The notes: generated by a model from the letters alone, not told the origin. A stretch of 64,000 nucleotides of DNA from Tillus elongatus (GCA_964006375.1 OZ023266.1:12949565-13013564), one strand, 5' to 3'; counted from the stretch's first letter, positions 33,955 to 45,648 are shown. Numbers and translations are program-made.

Positions 33955-34800
33955 ATAATGGGGCAATAAAATAGTCTGTGGACTTTATTTTATTTTTGTG
34001 CGTTTGTAATGAAGATATAATAGGTTTCAAAGTAGTCGGAAGATGAAGACCATCATCTCTCTTATTTAAACAATCGGGACCTTTTTCAACCTCGATTGCT
34101 TCGCGGAGAATTCTCGTTTTGAGACCGGTGCTATTGTTTTGGCATTATCGAAGTCTATTTTCTGTCCTGTATGAATATGATGCATGGCCAGCGCCGATGA
34201 CAGGTCAGATTTTCTAACTGCGAGGGTGTGTTCATATATTCTATTGTGGATGCGTCTATTTGTTTGTCCTACATAAGTTCGGGAACAGTCGGAACAAGGA
34301 ATTTCGTAAACTCCGTGGGATTCGTTTGGAATCGTATCTTTGGGAGTTTTCCACAGACAATTTTATTGCCCCATTATCTGTCTCAACAAATTCCGGTGAC
34401 CCACTTAATCCTCCTCATCCTCTAAGTACCGCGACGAAAGCCCCCCACTTAATTGACCGTCACCATACTACTTTCACTGATAACGAAGCAGGTAGACGGA
34501 ACGACATATATAATACAAGACTTGCAACGAACTGCTAGATCTCGCTGAGGCCTAGGGTTGAACACACTGAGACCTCAGAGACGATCTCCGGCGAGATTTG
34601 GGGAGTAGGCAGATTGAGGCCTCGTAATTAAGCTATAATAACCCAACCCACCTTTGTCCACCGCTCTAAGGAGTAGGCAGATTGAGGCCTTAGAGTGTCC
34701 TTACATATTTCCTTTACCTCTTGAAAATGGCTTCAAAACAGGAGCCGAAACGTCGAGTTTTCATAAATTCTGGACGCGGTTCAACCCTAGAACAAGTATG
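33955..34800. pseudogene. second Penelope family, GIY-YIG fragment with internal inversion
   Basis: On the minus strand 34375-33981 encodes a GIY-YIG nuclease core (YEIPCSDCSRTYVGQTNRR, IHNRIYEH). From about 34355 to 34540 the plus strand encodes the continuation (NFIAPLS, DPLNP, NEAGRRND), which in the paralogue at 60780-61440 lies on the same strand as the nuclease. A 27-bp inverted repeat (CAGACAATTTTATTGCCCC-like) bounds the flipped segment. A terminal region with a GGAGCCGAAACGTCGAG motif follows up to the AT tract at 34805. Confidence 0.65.
34719..34760 (+). ncRNA. hammerhead-like motif, second class (probably inactive)
   Basis: CTTGAAAAT is followed by a 6-bp stem (GGCTTC, AAAACA, GGAGCC), GAAAC, GTC and GAG. 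This mirrors CTGANGA, one extra base, stem II, GAAA and a GTC triplet, but the first box is degenerate (TTGAAAA). The same element occurs on the minus strand at 60830-60872. Confidence 0.4.

Positions 34801-34804
<4 letters not shown>

Positions 34805-34874
<70 letters not shown>
34805..34874. repeat. (AT)n microsatellite
   Basis: A pure AT run of about 70 bp between the Penelope terminal region and the composite repeat. Confidence 0.9.
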
Positions 34875-34877
<3 letters not shown>

Positions 34878-35269
34878 CTTCAGTTTTTACTAAAATATAT
34901 CTGGAAAATTCATTTCAAATAGACCCTTTCTCTGATGCTTTGGCAGTGGTTTTAGTGAAGTGTATGGTTTAGCGGTCTATAATTTTTAGCTAATTTTCGC
35001 AGAAAAAATTCGTTAGTGAGGAGACCGCGATTTTTGAATTCTAAAAATTTTTTTCACATGAGCGTAAACTAGCCCCCCTAGAATCCATATTCGGGTTTAC
35101 TTTCTGCTTGCATATATACAGGGTGGCGCATTTCTACGGTAAAATGCAATATAATTATTATTATGCAAGATACGAGAAAAAATTGTATACATTACTTATA
35201 GAGTGTCTTGAGCTGCATCCTATAAAATTATTTTGACAGTCACAGGGTGGCCCATAAGTCGTTGGTGTT

Positions 35270-36107
35270 ACCTACATTAGGGGAAGTTTAAAAGACCTGT
35301 GCACAAACAAATCGATAAAGATATATGCAGATAGCCAAGCTGCAATAAAGGCTCTTGGTTCCTACCGGTGTAATTCAAAGACGGTATGGAGTTGTAAATC
35401 TGCCCTTAACGAATTGGGCAGCTGTAATGAGGTGTCGCTGGTCTAGATACCGGGTCACTCGGACCATGACGGCAATGTTGCGGCCGACGCGCTTGCCAAG
35501 AGTGGGGCCCAGAGTGACTTTGTTGGACCAGAACCGGTGCTGGGGATAACATCTTGCACAGCAAAACGCACCTTAAAGACCTGGACAGAAAGAATGACAA
35601 TCCAATATTGGCAAAATCTTCCAGGATTAGCCCACTCTAAGGCCTTCATAAATGGCCTGTCTGAGTCAAGGGCTAAAAAGCTTCTGGAGTTGAACAGACA
35701 ACAACTGAGAAGTCTAGTCGGCCTGTATACAGGACACTGCCGCTTGCGGCACCACATACGGTGCATGTGGTGCATAACATAACATGCACCGTATTGGGGT
35801 CGGTCAGGAGACCGAGTGCCGGCTGTGCATGGAGAATGAAGAAACAGCAGAGCATGTGCTGTGTTACTGTCCGGCAGAGGACAGGACTAGATACCTGCTC
35901 TTTGGCAAGGTAAAGCTTGCTCCAGAAGACCTGGATCAACTTTCGCCCACAAAGATTATCGACCTCTGCAGGAGGCTGGATTTGTTGGGCGAAATATAGA
36001 CTTTAGGCGTGAGCCACAATAGACCTTAAGGTCGCGGTGGAGGGCCGATATGGCCCACTCACATACAAACCTAACCTAACCTAACCTAACCTAACCGACC
36101 TACATTA
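35270..36107 (+). mobile_element. 5'-truncated I-superfamily LINE with CCTAA-type tail
   Basis: The insert (35280-36097) is flanked by the 10-bp repeat ACCTACATTA (35270-35279, 36098-36107). It encodes the RNase H end and C-terminal region of an I-type LINE polyprotein and ends in about five AACCT units (36068-36096). Truncation at the 5' end is typical of incomplete target-primed reverse transcription. Confidence 0.85.
35282..35999 (+). pseudogene. I-type LINE RNase H and C-terminal domain
   Basis: Translation gives IYADSQAAIKAL (RNase H catalytic Asp block), WIPGH-type sequence and ADALAKSGAQ. A domain with SRAKKLLELNRQQLRSLVGL and TGHCRLRHH follows. A separate frame (35784-35999) then carries CRLCMENEETAEHVLCYCP, a cysteine/histidine motif common at the end of I-type LINE proteins, and stops at 35999. 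Three frames are used, so at least two indels are present. Confidence 0.8.
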
Positions 36108-36500
36108 TTTTTTTTTGGAACATTCCTTATTGCATTTTTGCATTTTTCATCAAAATATGATGAGTTTGTAAAAAAATCAAGACGCAGTCAGTGCGTTCTG
36201 GTAGCGAATTTTCATTAAATGCTTCAAAATTCAATAACTCAATTTGCTATTAACCTAAGGTTCGTCGGCTAGGAAACGAGTTTTCTCGGAAACATTTTAA
36301 GATGATTTTTGGAAAATGTTTGTACATTTTCAAACAATAAGTTATTTGTATAAAATATGGTACATTTTTTCTACTATATAGGTTATCCCGGTGAGAAAAT
36401 TGATGCCTGCTTGCACTAAAGGGACATATTTGCTATTAAAAACATTTTTATGAAAATTCACTTCCATAACGCACTTGCTGCGTCCAAAGTTTTATTCACG

Positions 36501-37560
36501 TCTCTTGGCTGTGATGTAGCGGGAAGTTCAACGTGTATACCAACTGGAAAATAATCTGTAATGTTGTATTTATATATGAAAGGCCTAAAAAACGCAAAGG
36601 GACTATAGATCTAAAATAAATATAAAATAAAGAATGTAATTTAATAAGCAAACCAAAAACTTTCCATAGCCAACTTTAAATACACATTTTAGATAAAAAT
36701 TACTATTAAATCTAACAAAAATGTAAGCATTAACCACAATTCAATACAATAAAGAAACAGAAATTCAGTAAATGCCCCTGTCAACCAATATCCATAAAAT
36801 AAATGGTTATGCTAGTTTTTAGCAACCGAACGTATCGAAAGAAAACAGTCTCCTTTTTATTCCTTCTGTTTGTTTGCGGCCCTTTGAGTATACGGAAAAA
36901 GTCCTTATCCTGCACTTATAGGGACCATTAACAATTTAAAGAGACAATAATACTCCGACGTAGCGATCCAGAGAAAATTCAAAACACACATTTGTCGGTT
37001 TTTCTTTCGCTCTTGTAAGGAGGAAATAATTTCCAAACAACCCAGCCGAATTTCTTGTGATGTTTGCCAGTTGCGAGTTCTCCGGTTCTGGTTATTGCAA
37101 CGTGAGCTTTTTTTAAAGCCTCTCACAAAGGAATTCAATACGAACACTGCCTTACTCTACGTCTTATTTTAAAATCTATCCATGCCTTTCATGAATTTCT
37201 TCTCCACGTATTGAATCTTATGACAAGAGACCATCTCGGCGTGAAAAACTTCCATTGTAGAGCGTGATCGGAAATCCAATGAACTATGCACAGATTTCAA
37301 AAGTTGGGTAACATGCTGGATGTGTTCGCTGAACACTGAATAAAGAACCCATAATGTAGAAGAGGTTCTGATTATATGTGCGTTTCTAACGGCTCGAATG
37401 GTTCATATTTATGAAAAAAGTAGTTTATTTTATACAGCGTATTTAATAATCAAGAGATCGCTGCATTCATTTGTTAAAAATTTACTGCGTCCTAACGAGA
37501 TATATTCAGACCCAGTGGTGAAATAAGTTTCACTTTTTGTTAACGTGAACATGTAAAATT
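36501..37560. other. unassigned sequence
   Basis: No domain is recognisable in the 80-codon minus frame 36905-37147. No repeat hallmark is seen until the hairpin terminus at 37561. Confidence 0.35.
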
Positions 37561-37705
37561 CGGGACGCAGCAAGTGCGTTATGGAGCGAATTGTCATTAA
37601 ATACTTCAAATTTCAAAACGTCAATTTGCTTCTTACAAAACGAACGTACCTACCGAGTTGCATAAAAATCAACCCATTACTTTTTGAGTCATCGGTGTAA
37701 AATAT

Positions 37706-37796
<91 letters not shown>

Positions 37797-37800
37797 TTAC
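37560..37800 (-). repeat. AT-core dispersed repeat, copy 8 (internally deleted)
   Basis: The hairpin terminus GGGACGCAGCAAGTGCGTTA (37562) is followed after a short stretch by TTTTTGAGTCATCGG and (AT)n 37709-37794. Most of the flank normally between hairpin and AT core is missing. Confidence 0.65.
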
Positions 37801-39810
37801 AACTAATTAATTGCTCACTATTGGCATCTCAGTAATGGTAAGAGATACAGAGTTGGTTAAATTACCAAAAAGTTGCGTAAATTTTAGCTGATCTAATATC
37901 TGAAAACCAATTTTGAATATGTCGATTCTTTCCTGTGTAAACAGGATGCTGGCCTGTTTAAGTATCTATTTATATTGAGACAAAATTTTCCTACGAATAA
38001 ATTTTGTCTTTAAGTTGGGGTCAGATGTAAGCAAGGTGCTTACCTGTTTACGTATAAATTTTATATGAAATTTCCCTATGCATAAATGTTCAGAGAAGAT
38101 GTAAAATAATTACTTGGTTGGATCTCAAAAAAGTTAATGAAAAATGGCCACAACAAATACTTTAAGCGTTCATAAATATAATCGGAATATGCATAATTAT
38201 CTAGGCTGGGCATGTTGAAATTATAAAACAATCAACTGCACAAGTTGCAGTTAAAACCGGGTCACTTCAAGCGTAGTGGATAGAGGAATACTAGATTCGC
38301 AAGTTTTGGGTCCACGGCCTCGGCAACGAGGTTATTTGGTTTCAACAGAGAAAAAAAGCAAACTTGGATTTTTTATACGGGAACGGTGGAAAAATACGCC
38401 TCTAGAGTCAGTGGCCAGCAGGCCTCGGGGCTGGAAAGTACGGTAGCGACTATAATGTCAAGGGTTTCTTTTAAATAAAATGCGTGTAAATTTAGAAGGG
38501 AAGTGAAATTTCAGAGAGTGAATTAGGAGTGTTTTAAAAGGGGCGATTATCGCGGCGCGCGTGGTTGAACGGCCGATGGAGAGGCTGGTAAAGCAAGATA
38601 CAAGGCTGGCTTAGTGCCCCAAGGTTTTTGGAGAGCCCGTTCCATGTTTAAACTATTGTTTAAATAGTCTTTTATTTGAGAGGCTAGCTGTCTCGGGTAC
38701 TGAAGTAATTTTTATATAGAATTTGTATAGATATTTTTGAGCCATGGGCTGTAAGTTAAATTAGTATATAATAATTTAGCCATAGGGCGCTGCACTTATA
38801 ATCAGAGTGAATGGAATTAGATTAAAATTTAGATGTTGTTTTTATGTGAGGAGTTTAGTGGATGGGGGAATATTTGTGAAATTTTATAATACAAGGAAGA
38901 GATAGGGCTTTGAGTCGTGAGAGTTTAGCTGGGAGCTATAAGGGGTTAGATAAGTTTGAGAGCTATAATTAGGCTAAGGTTAATTATCGGGCTTAGAAAA
39001 ATTATACCGTGGACGAGAACAATGTAGTTTTCACAGGTATCAACTTCGTGTAACATTTAATCCATTATAAGGTTTGGAAAAATCTCCTACATCCTCCTGT
39101 TTAAATAACATTTAGGATTTATATTATTGGAATTAAGAGTTTTTAGTATAATTTTAATCAGACGGAAACCTTTGGAAATAAGGGATTTATTTAAAAATTC
39201 TTGAGAGTTTTTTTTGTATAATTTTAATTTTACGGAAACCTTTGAAATTAAAGGATGTATTTAAAATTTATTGTGCTGTTAAAATGTTATCTGTATAAAT
39301 TTTATTTTTTTGTATGAAAATAATTTTAAAAACTAGATGCTGGGTTTCATTATTAGCTTAGGAAGCCCTAAACTAGAGTTCATTTTAACAGTTTCTTATA
39401 GGGTGACTTTGATGTGCTTGGGTCACTAGATATACGCTAAGACTGAATATATAATAAAATTCTGGGAATTTGATCCCAGACGCTCGGTTTTAGTGTTCCA
39501 AATAAATTTGGGCAACATCTCCCTTGAAGGTCGTAAAACTTAAATATTAGTTTCAAGGTAATAAGGGGTAGTTTTGGATACACGTTCTGCCGCTCGAACG
39601 TTGCCGATTCTAAAATATAACTAAATGAATAATTATTTCAATTTTAATGATAATAATAATTAGAATTTACAGTCATTTGAAACAACTTTGTTTTAATGAA
39701 AAGCAAAAGGCACGTAAAACCACCCCATTACAAATGAAACATCCTGAAAAAACTGAAAATCTCAATTTTTAAAATTTTACAATAAATCCCTTATTATTAA
39801 AAATGGGCCT
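37800..39810. other. unassigned sequence with a short tandem duplication
   Basis: About 2 kb without a recognisable gene. A CG-rich patch lies at about 38540-38600. A roughly 70-bp imperfect tandem duplication sits at about 39137-39270: TATAATTTTAATC then ACGGAAACCTTTG, seen twice. It could be part of an LTR element, but no termini could be defined. Confidence 0.4.
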
Positions 39811-39814
39811 CTTT

Positions 39815-39920
39815 TAGAATTTTTCATCCTCTGATGACGCTGACGTTGTCAGCGAAACGATCGTAAGGTCTTTAAAATAAGTGTTGCGGTGATTTGGGTT
39901 CTCCAAGTATATTTTTTAAA
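39815..39920 (+). repeat. Penelope terminal-repeat relic with intact hammerhead core
   Basis: It contains CATCCTCTGATGA, ribozyme boxes, AGGTCTTTAAAAT, TGATTTGGGTTCTCCAAGT. It is the same landmark order as the terminal repeats at 26338 and 29121, in plus orientation. No other Penelope sequence adjoins it. Confidence 0.7.
39827..39870 (+). ncRNA. hammerhead ribozyme motif
   Basis: CTGATGA, an extra C, a perfect 6-bp stem II (GCTGAC, GTT, GTCAGC), GAAACGATCGTA and AGG. CCT upstream can pair with AGG as stem I. The stem III segment ACGATCGT is an exact palindrome. Stem II carries a compensatory pair change relative to 4884 (T-A to G-C), which supports selection on the fold. Confidence 0.7.
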
Positions 39921-39957
39921 ATCATTTTTATTGAGCAGATTTTGAATTTTTTTTAGA

Positions 39958-41031
39958 ATGGGCAAGTCAACAGACACATGTCCTATGAAAGTGCGAGAAA
40001 TTCAGACATTACTGACCCATACTTCTAATTATCAGAGAGAGATAGCAGCAATCACGGGTGTTTCCAAGTCAGTGTTCAACAGAATCAAGACAAAAATTGA
40101 TCAAAACCCACCCTTGGAAGCCAAAGATAACCACCCCTCGCGGTGACCGTAAAATAAGGGACGTGTGCCTACAAAATAGAAAAATGTCTGTGGCTCAGAT
40201 CACCAGACTTGTTGATCAAGGTGGAATGCATGTTTCAAGGAGAACAGTGCAAAGACGATTGGCCAAGGAAAATCTCATTAGTCGGCCGGCCAAAAAGCCA
40301 CGCCTTACGCATGCAATAAAGAGGAAGCGCTTGGAATGGGCCAAAGAGCACATAAATATGTCTGTTGAGGACTGGAGTCGTGTAAGTATGGCTTCCATGA
40401 TTTGATATGTCTAAATAATTGCTTTATTATGACCCTGTTTAATATTGCAATACCTTACAGGTGTCCTTTTCCGATGAGTCTACCTTCCAAAATTTAATGG
40501 ACAAGAGCTCATTTGTGAGGCGACGCCCTGGAGAGAAATTCCACCCAGACTGCATAATGAAGAATGTTAAACATCCTGTAAGCGTTATGGTATGGTCTGT
40601 GATATCTGCTAGGGGTATGGGCTGTCTCTACATCGTAGAAGGAACCATAAGACAAGACCAGTACAAGCGTGTACTTCAAAACCGCCTTCTCCCTCAGGTA
40701 AGGAATGGTTCCCTGATGACGATAATTATATCTTCCTGCATGATTCGGCACCATGCGATAAAGCTAGGAGTATAACAACTCTCCTAGAAGAGGAAAATGT
40801 AAGAGTTTTGCCCTGGCCGGGCAACTCCCCGGATATGAGTCCAATAGAGAACTTGTGGGAACTGACCAAACGTGAAATTGCCAAAACTGAGATAACAAAT
40901 AAACAGCAACTCATAGAAAGTCTGGTATCACGATCCCAAACTGCAAGACAATGCGTGGGCCTGCATTGAAAGCATGCCCCGTCATTTGGAAGCTGTCATT
41001 GCAGCCAAGGGTGATATCACTAAATACTGAT
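39958..41031 (+). pseudogene. Tc1-type transposase, frameshifted, with intron
   Basis: The N-terminal helix-turn-helix region (VREIQTLLTHTSNYQREIAAI) is followed, after a frame change near 40130, by SVAQITRLVDQG, a second helix-turn-helix and EWAKEHINMSVEDWSRV. The DDE core has FSDESTFQ (first Asp), VMVWSVISARGMG, FLHDSAPCDKA (second Asp) and PGNSPDMSPIENLWE (third acid). The C-terminus IESMPRHLEAVIAAKG precedes the stop at about 41031. Frame changes near 40130, 40702 and 40940 disable it. The product would be a cut-and-paste transposase acting on TA target sites. Confidence 0.85.
40382..40460 (+). other. intron in the Tc1-type transposase
   Basis: GTAAGTATG at 40382 and a pyrimidine-containing TACCTTACAG ending at 40460 delimit 79 bp. 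Removing it joins DWSR directly to VSFSDEST, which is the expected uninterrupted Tc1 sequence, so the splice sites are well supported. Confidence 0.75.
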
Positions 41032-41211
41032 ACTGTCACCCTAAAATATCTAGCCCTGTGTTTTGTCATTAGAATGTATATTACAATAATAAGTTTATGC
41101 TGATTTCATGCTATGAATGAAACAGAACAATAAAGAAATTATTACATCACTTACAACTATGAATTTGAATCAATTTCCCAGCTAAAACTGCAAATTTTCA
41201 ATTTTAAATAG

Positions 41212-41216
<5 letters not shown>

Positions 41217-41306
<90 letters not shown>
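41217..41306. repeat. (AT)n microsatellite
   Basis: A pure AT run of about 90 bp. Neither flank shows the AT-core repeat signature clearly. Confidence 0.9.
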
Positions 41307-41309
<3 letters not shown>

Positions 41310-41310
<1 letters not shown>

Positions 41311-41960
41311 TTATATAGGTGTGATAAAATATTAGCAAACATCTTCAATTCTTCTCAGTTGCACATCTACCATAAATTTGTAATTTTGTACCAAGTATGG
41401 GCAAGATCTATAGAAAATATATAATGGTTTGTTTTCCACGTAGTAACAGATTATTTCTTCGTAAGTTTCTGGGAAATTAAATATTAATCCTTATGGTGTA
41501 GACTTAATAGGTTCGCGTTCCATGAAGGCGAACGGCTGACATCAAGAAGGAGAGAACACGTTTTAGCTATTTGCAATGAAACCCATCTGCCCGACTGGTC
41601 CAACTCTTGCATTCACTCATCTATTATTACACAGATAATGGAATCTAGGGGTCCCAATTAGGATGCCTGTGTTGTGTGGTAAACATAGTATTAACAGCTC
41701 AGTGATAATACGGGGTGAGCGGGCTAAACAGGCTGAATTTAGAATGTACGCATAAAAAAGAAAAAAAATATTTTCAATTGCTGTCAGGTTATAACGCCAT
41801 GAAAAATTCTCTACTGGTTGTTCTAACCAGTGTGATCTTGTAATAAATGTAAAAGATATGACCATTGGCTTTCAAAACATTTTTGCGCGTTCTTCGAACG
41901 GCGCCCGTTTCCCTTCTGATTGATTCATGCCTTTTTTGAATACCGGCTGTAGAATTTTAA
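41310..41960. other. unassigned sequence
   Basis: Nothing recognisable is present, except that its right part may continue the mariner fragment that lies to the right. The 82-codon minus frame 41617-41865 may be its extreme C-terminal end. Confidence 0.35.
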
Positions 41961-42330
41961 TACCTTAGCATCCTCCTTATGTCGTATTTAATACGTTCAA
42001 TTGGTGCTTTTCTAGTGTCGTCTTTTAATTCATAAAAATCACCTTTGAACCAGTACCACAAAGAATAGCCCCACGGTGTTAGGTCTGTATATCTCGGAGG
42101 TCAACTAGAAGGAACACGGCAACCAATCTAGTGTTTCTAAAACCTACTACTTAGATGGTGCTGACGAGCGAAATGAGTAAGAGCTCCATCTTGCTGATAA
42201 TACATTTGCAGTTTGATGTTTAGAGGAACATTTCCAAATTTCTGATATTAATTTTGCCAGTAATTAAGGCACAGAATTCCGGTGATGCGACTATATTAAA
42301 CGAAATGGCGAATTATATAACTGTTAACCA
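41960..42330 (-). pseudogene. mariner-type transposase fragment
   Basis: The minus strand encodes QQDGALTHFA (second catalytic Asp block) and, further on, PPRYTDLTPWGYSLWYWFKG (third acidic block) then ELKDDTRKAPIERIKYDIRRM. Stops lie between the blocks. It is the same transposase class as at 2560-3010 and 45860-46260 and is clearly non-functional. Confidence 0.7.
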
Positions 42331-42369
42331 CAGCAAACCATGCGCTAACTAAAATTTATACTAAAAATG

Positions 42370-42820
42370 CGTTTTGGCTGTTGCGTGGGCATTGTCATAC
42401 GACCACCCGCAAACATGAGAACGATATTCTACGTGTGGACTTATTTGTGCTTTATACAGCGTCAAGGGTTGCTGTGATAGAAACAAATAACCCGAAACAC
42501 AATTTCAGGCTTTCTGTTGCAGCTTTTGCAATATTGGAAACATGTAAGTGCCAGCAAATAATCCTAGCGGAAGTTACACCCAATTGTGTGAATTTTCTGG
42601 ATTGTGGGTTTTTTGACCAATATTTTGCCCACCATCTGAACGTCTGGCCCCTGTAACTCACTTTTTTTCAGACAAAGGCAGTTCTGTGTTTTTGGGGCAT
42701 TAAACATAAGCTGATCTGTAGAGCCCCAGCTGATAATCTTAGACAGATAACCATTTAGGGAGTTGTACTTCGACTTTCGTTGATAAGGAGCTAGAAACAA
42801 ATATGTCTTCATTACCCTAC
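42370..42820 (-). pseudogene. non-LTR reverse transcriptase C-terminal fragment
   Basis: The minus strand encodes IISWGSTDQLMFNAPKTQNC and, in a shifted frame, WHLHVSNIAKAA and AQISPHVEYRSHV. These are the thumb and C-terminal blocks that follow the polymerase core in Jockey/CR1-type LINEs. At least one frame change and stops are present. Confidence 0.65.
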
Positions 42821-43021
42821 CATATACACACTGACACTTATCAGAATAAACAAACCAATGTTTTGTGACTTAATTAAGATAGCCAGTTCAGCATAGGTGA
42901 TACGATTTGGCAAACAAACTCATTTTATTGGTGTTGGTTTTATTAATTGGGGGTCACTAAGACTATTTTTTAACACCAAAAAATAGTTAAAAGATCATTT
43001 ATATATTATAGTATTATACAT

Positions 43022-44290
43022 ATGCAGTATGGATTCCGTCTGCCTAGATCAATTGCCGACCTCCTTTCCTTTGTCACCCATTCTTGGAGCAAGTCTAGGG
43101 AACTACACGGTGAATCCCAGATTGTCGCTCTAGACATATCCAAAGCATTCGACCAGGTCTGGCATGCAGCGCTGCTTAATAAACTACCGGTCTATGGCCT
43201 ACAACCAAAACTATGTCCCTGGACAGGAAATTTCCTCTCCAACCGGAGCATTTCTGTTGTCGTGGATGGCCATTCCTCTAAACTGTATCCAATTAATGCA
43301 GGAGTCCCTCAAGGTTCCGGTTTAGCCCCTACTTTGTTTCCACATCAATGACCTCCTCTCTAGCACATCCAACTCAGTTCACAGTTGCGCGGATGACAGC
43401 ACCCTCCACTCTAATATACAATATTGTAAGCCTGTCTCTTTAGCTCAATTAGATGAGAATCCCAGACTCATGGAGGGTTCTGTCTCTGTGGAACTCCAAA
43501 AAATATTAGGCTGGGGAACTAGAAATATTGTACAATTCAACTCCACCAAATATCATTCTTGCTTTCTATCTCATAAGAGATACACCTGCCCTAGACCCAT
43601 CACAATGAACAACCAGGTTATTCAAAGTAATGAGTCCTTTTCACTTGTTGGCATTTGTGTGGATCAAAATCTCAGTTGGCACCAACATGTCACATCAATT
43701 GCAGAAGTGGCTGCTAAGAAATTAGGTTTCCTCTTCCGGGCTAGCAAATACTTTTGACCAGCTAATCTATATATCTTATATACTTCACAAATAAGGCCAA
43801 ACCTCGAATACTGCTCCCACATCAAGGGTGCCGCTGCCGCTTCTACACTCGCTATCTTGGACTCCATTCAGAAGAGAGATATACGTCTCACCGGTGACCT
43901 ACCCTCACCCAAAAGCTGCCATCCCTTGCCCACCGACGTGCCGTTGGTGACCTATCTCTCTTTTATAGATATCTGTACGGACACTGCTCAGAGGAGCTTT
44001 CTTCCATAGTTCCTCCACCTGCTTCCCCCAACAGATCTACCAGGAGAACAGAGCGAATGCACCCTTTTACTGTCCAGGTCACCAGACATAGAACATCTTG
44101 TTATGTCCGCTTTTTGTCCCGAGGATTTCCAAGTTGTGGAATTCCTTGCCGGAAAATGTTTTCCTTCTCCTCCTAACCTCCAAACCCTCAAGTCCAGAAT
44201 TAAAAAAGTTGCCTCTTTCCTCCTTGTCGACACCTACGGTACAATAGTATTTAGGCTGTGAGCCCTCGTGGTGCGTTGTTGAAAAAAAAA
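43022..44290 (+). pseudogene. CR1/Jockey-like LINE fragment, copy B
   Basis: It encodes the reverse transcriptase from QYGFRLPRSIADLLSFVTHS and LDISKAFDQVWHAALLNKL through PINAGVPQGS, HINDLLS, SCADDSTLH (YADD-equivalent, Tyr replaced by Cys), FSLVGICVDQNLSWHQH and the C-terminal LEYCSHIKGAAAAS to a stop before GTGAGCCCTCGTGGTGCG. The 3' end carries GTTGTTGAAAAAAAAA. Several frameshifts break it. It is the same family as 53291-54487 and 57850-59945. Confidence 0.85.
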
Positions 44291-44518
44291 CCTGTTAAAA
44301 TTAGAATTTGTTTCATCAAGTACGTATGTAACAGCTGTATGAGTCAAAAGAACTGCTACCTCTGGTACATTTAGAAAGCCAGAATTCCCGCTTCCCAAAC
44401 GTTCCGCTAACTTACTCTCAGAAAATATTTATTTTTTCATCTTTTCTTTTTATGTACATATAAAACATATCCTTCCGCTATTTTTACATACTTTTGTATA
44501 TTTCAGTGGCAAATATTA

Positions 44519-45130
<612 letters not shown>

Positions 45131-45640
45131 TTAAAGCTGTTTTTAGCCGACAGACACAGGCACGCTAGCACAAACTGACTCTTGATTTATAACTTATTCA
45201 CTACACGTTCAAAAAGCAATCCTCAGAGGACTGGTTAATCTTCCTGGAAAAATAAGCGTTCACACTTCATTGGCTAAGAAGATGTTCGCTAAGCGCAACT
45301 GTCAAAGCTGGAGTATATATTTTAACTTTTTGTTCTCGTTTTTCTAATTTAAATTCAATATGCAGAAGAAATTGTAACCGAAAAAAGTTTCGATCAAAAT
45401 TAAATCACTTTTATTTATGAGGCACTGCATAAGGTACGCGCTGACAGAAGAAACGGAAAATGAATGACGAGAGACGCTGAGTGTACTGGATAGCGTATTG
45501 AAAAGAATAAAACTTAGTCAGTGTTCAGCGAATATAAGGAACAAAGACAGCATGCCAGCATGTTTCATCCAAAGATGCGATAGATGCGATAATCAAGCAA
45601 ATTATTTCAACTGTTAATATATGAAATAGTTTAGTTACAT
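45131..45640. other. unassigned sequence
   Basis: No gene, RNA or repeat recognised. Confidence 0.35.
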
Positions 45641-45648
45641 TAGTCGAA

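Larger units (their letters stand above)
34875..36500 (+). repeat. composite repeat interrupted by an I-type LINE
   Basis: It carries the TAGACCCTTTCTCTGATGC block, CCCCCTAGAATCCATATTCG, CAGGGTGGCGCATTTCTACG (35122) and GGTGGCCCATAAGTCGTTGG. A LINE is inserted at 35280-36097. After it come the hairpin terminus AGACGCAGTCAGTGCGTTC (36178), CTATTAACCTAAGGTTCG, and the closing hairpin CATAACGCACTTGCTGCGTC (36465). 36167-36500 is a complete hairpin-TIR unit of about 330 bp. Confidence 0.7.

Noticed and set aside
36068..36096. Telomeric array
   Set aside because: Only about five CCTAA-type units, bounded by a target duplication. It is the tail of a LINE insertion.
36905..37147. 80-codon minus-strand frame
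   Set aside because: No domain, no splice context that could be trusted and no second copy. Length is within chance expectation.
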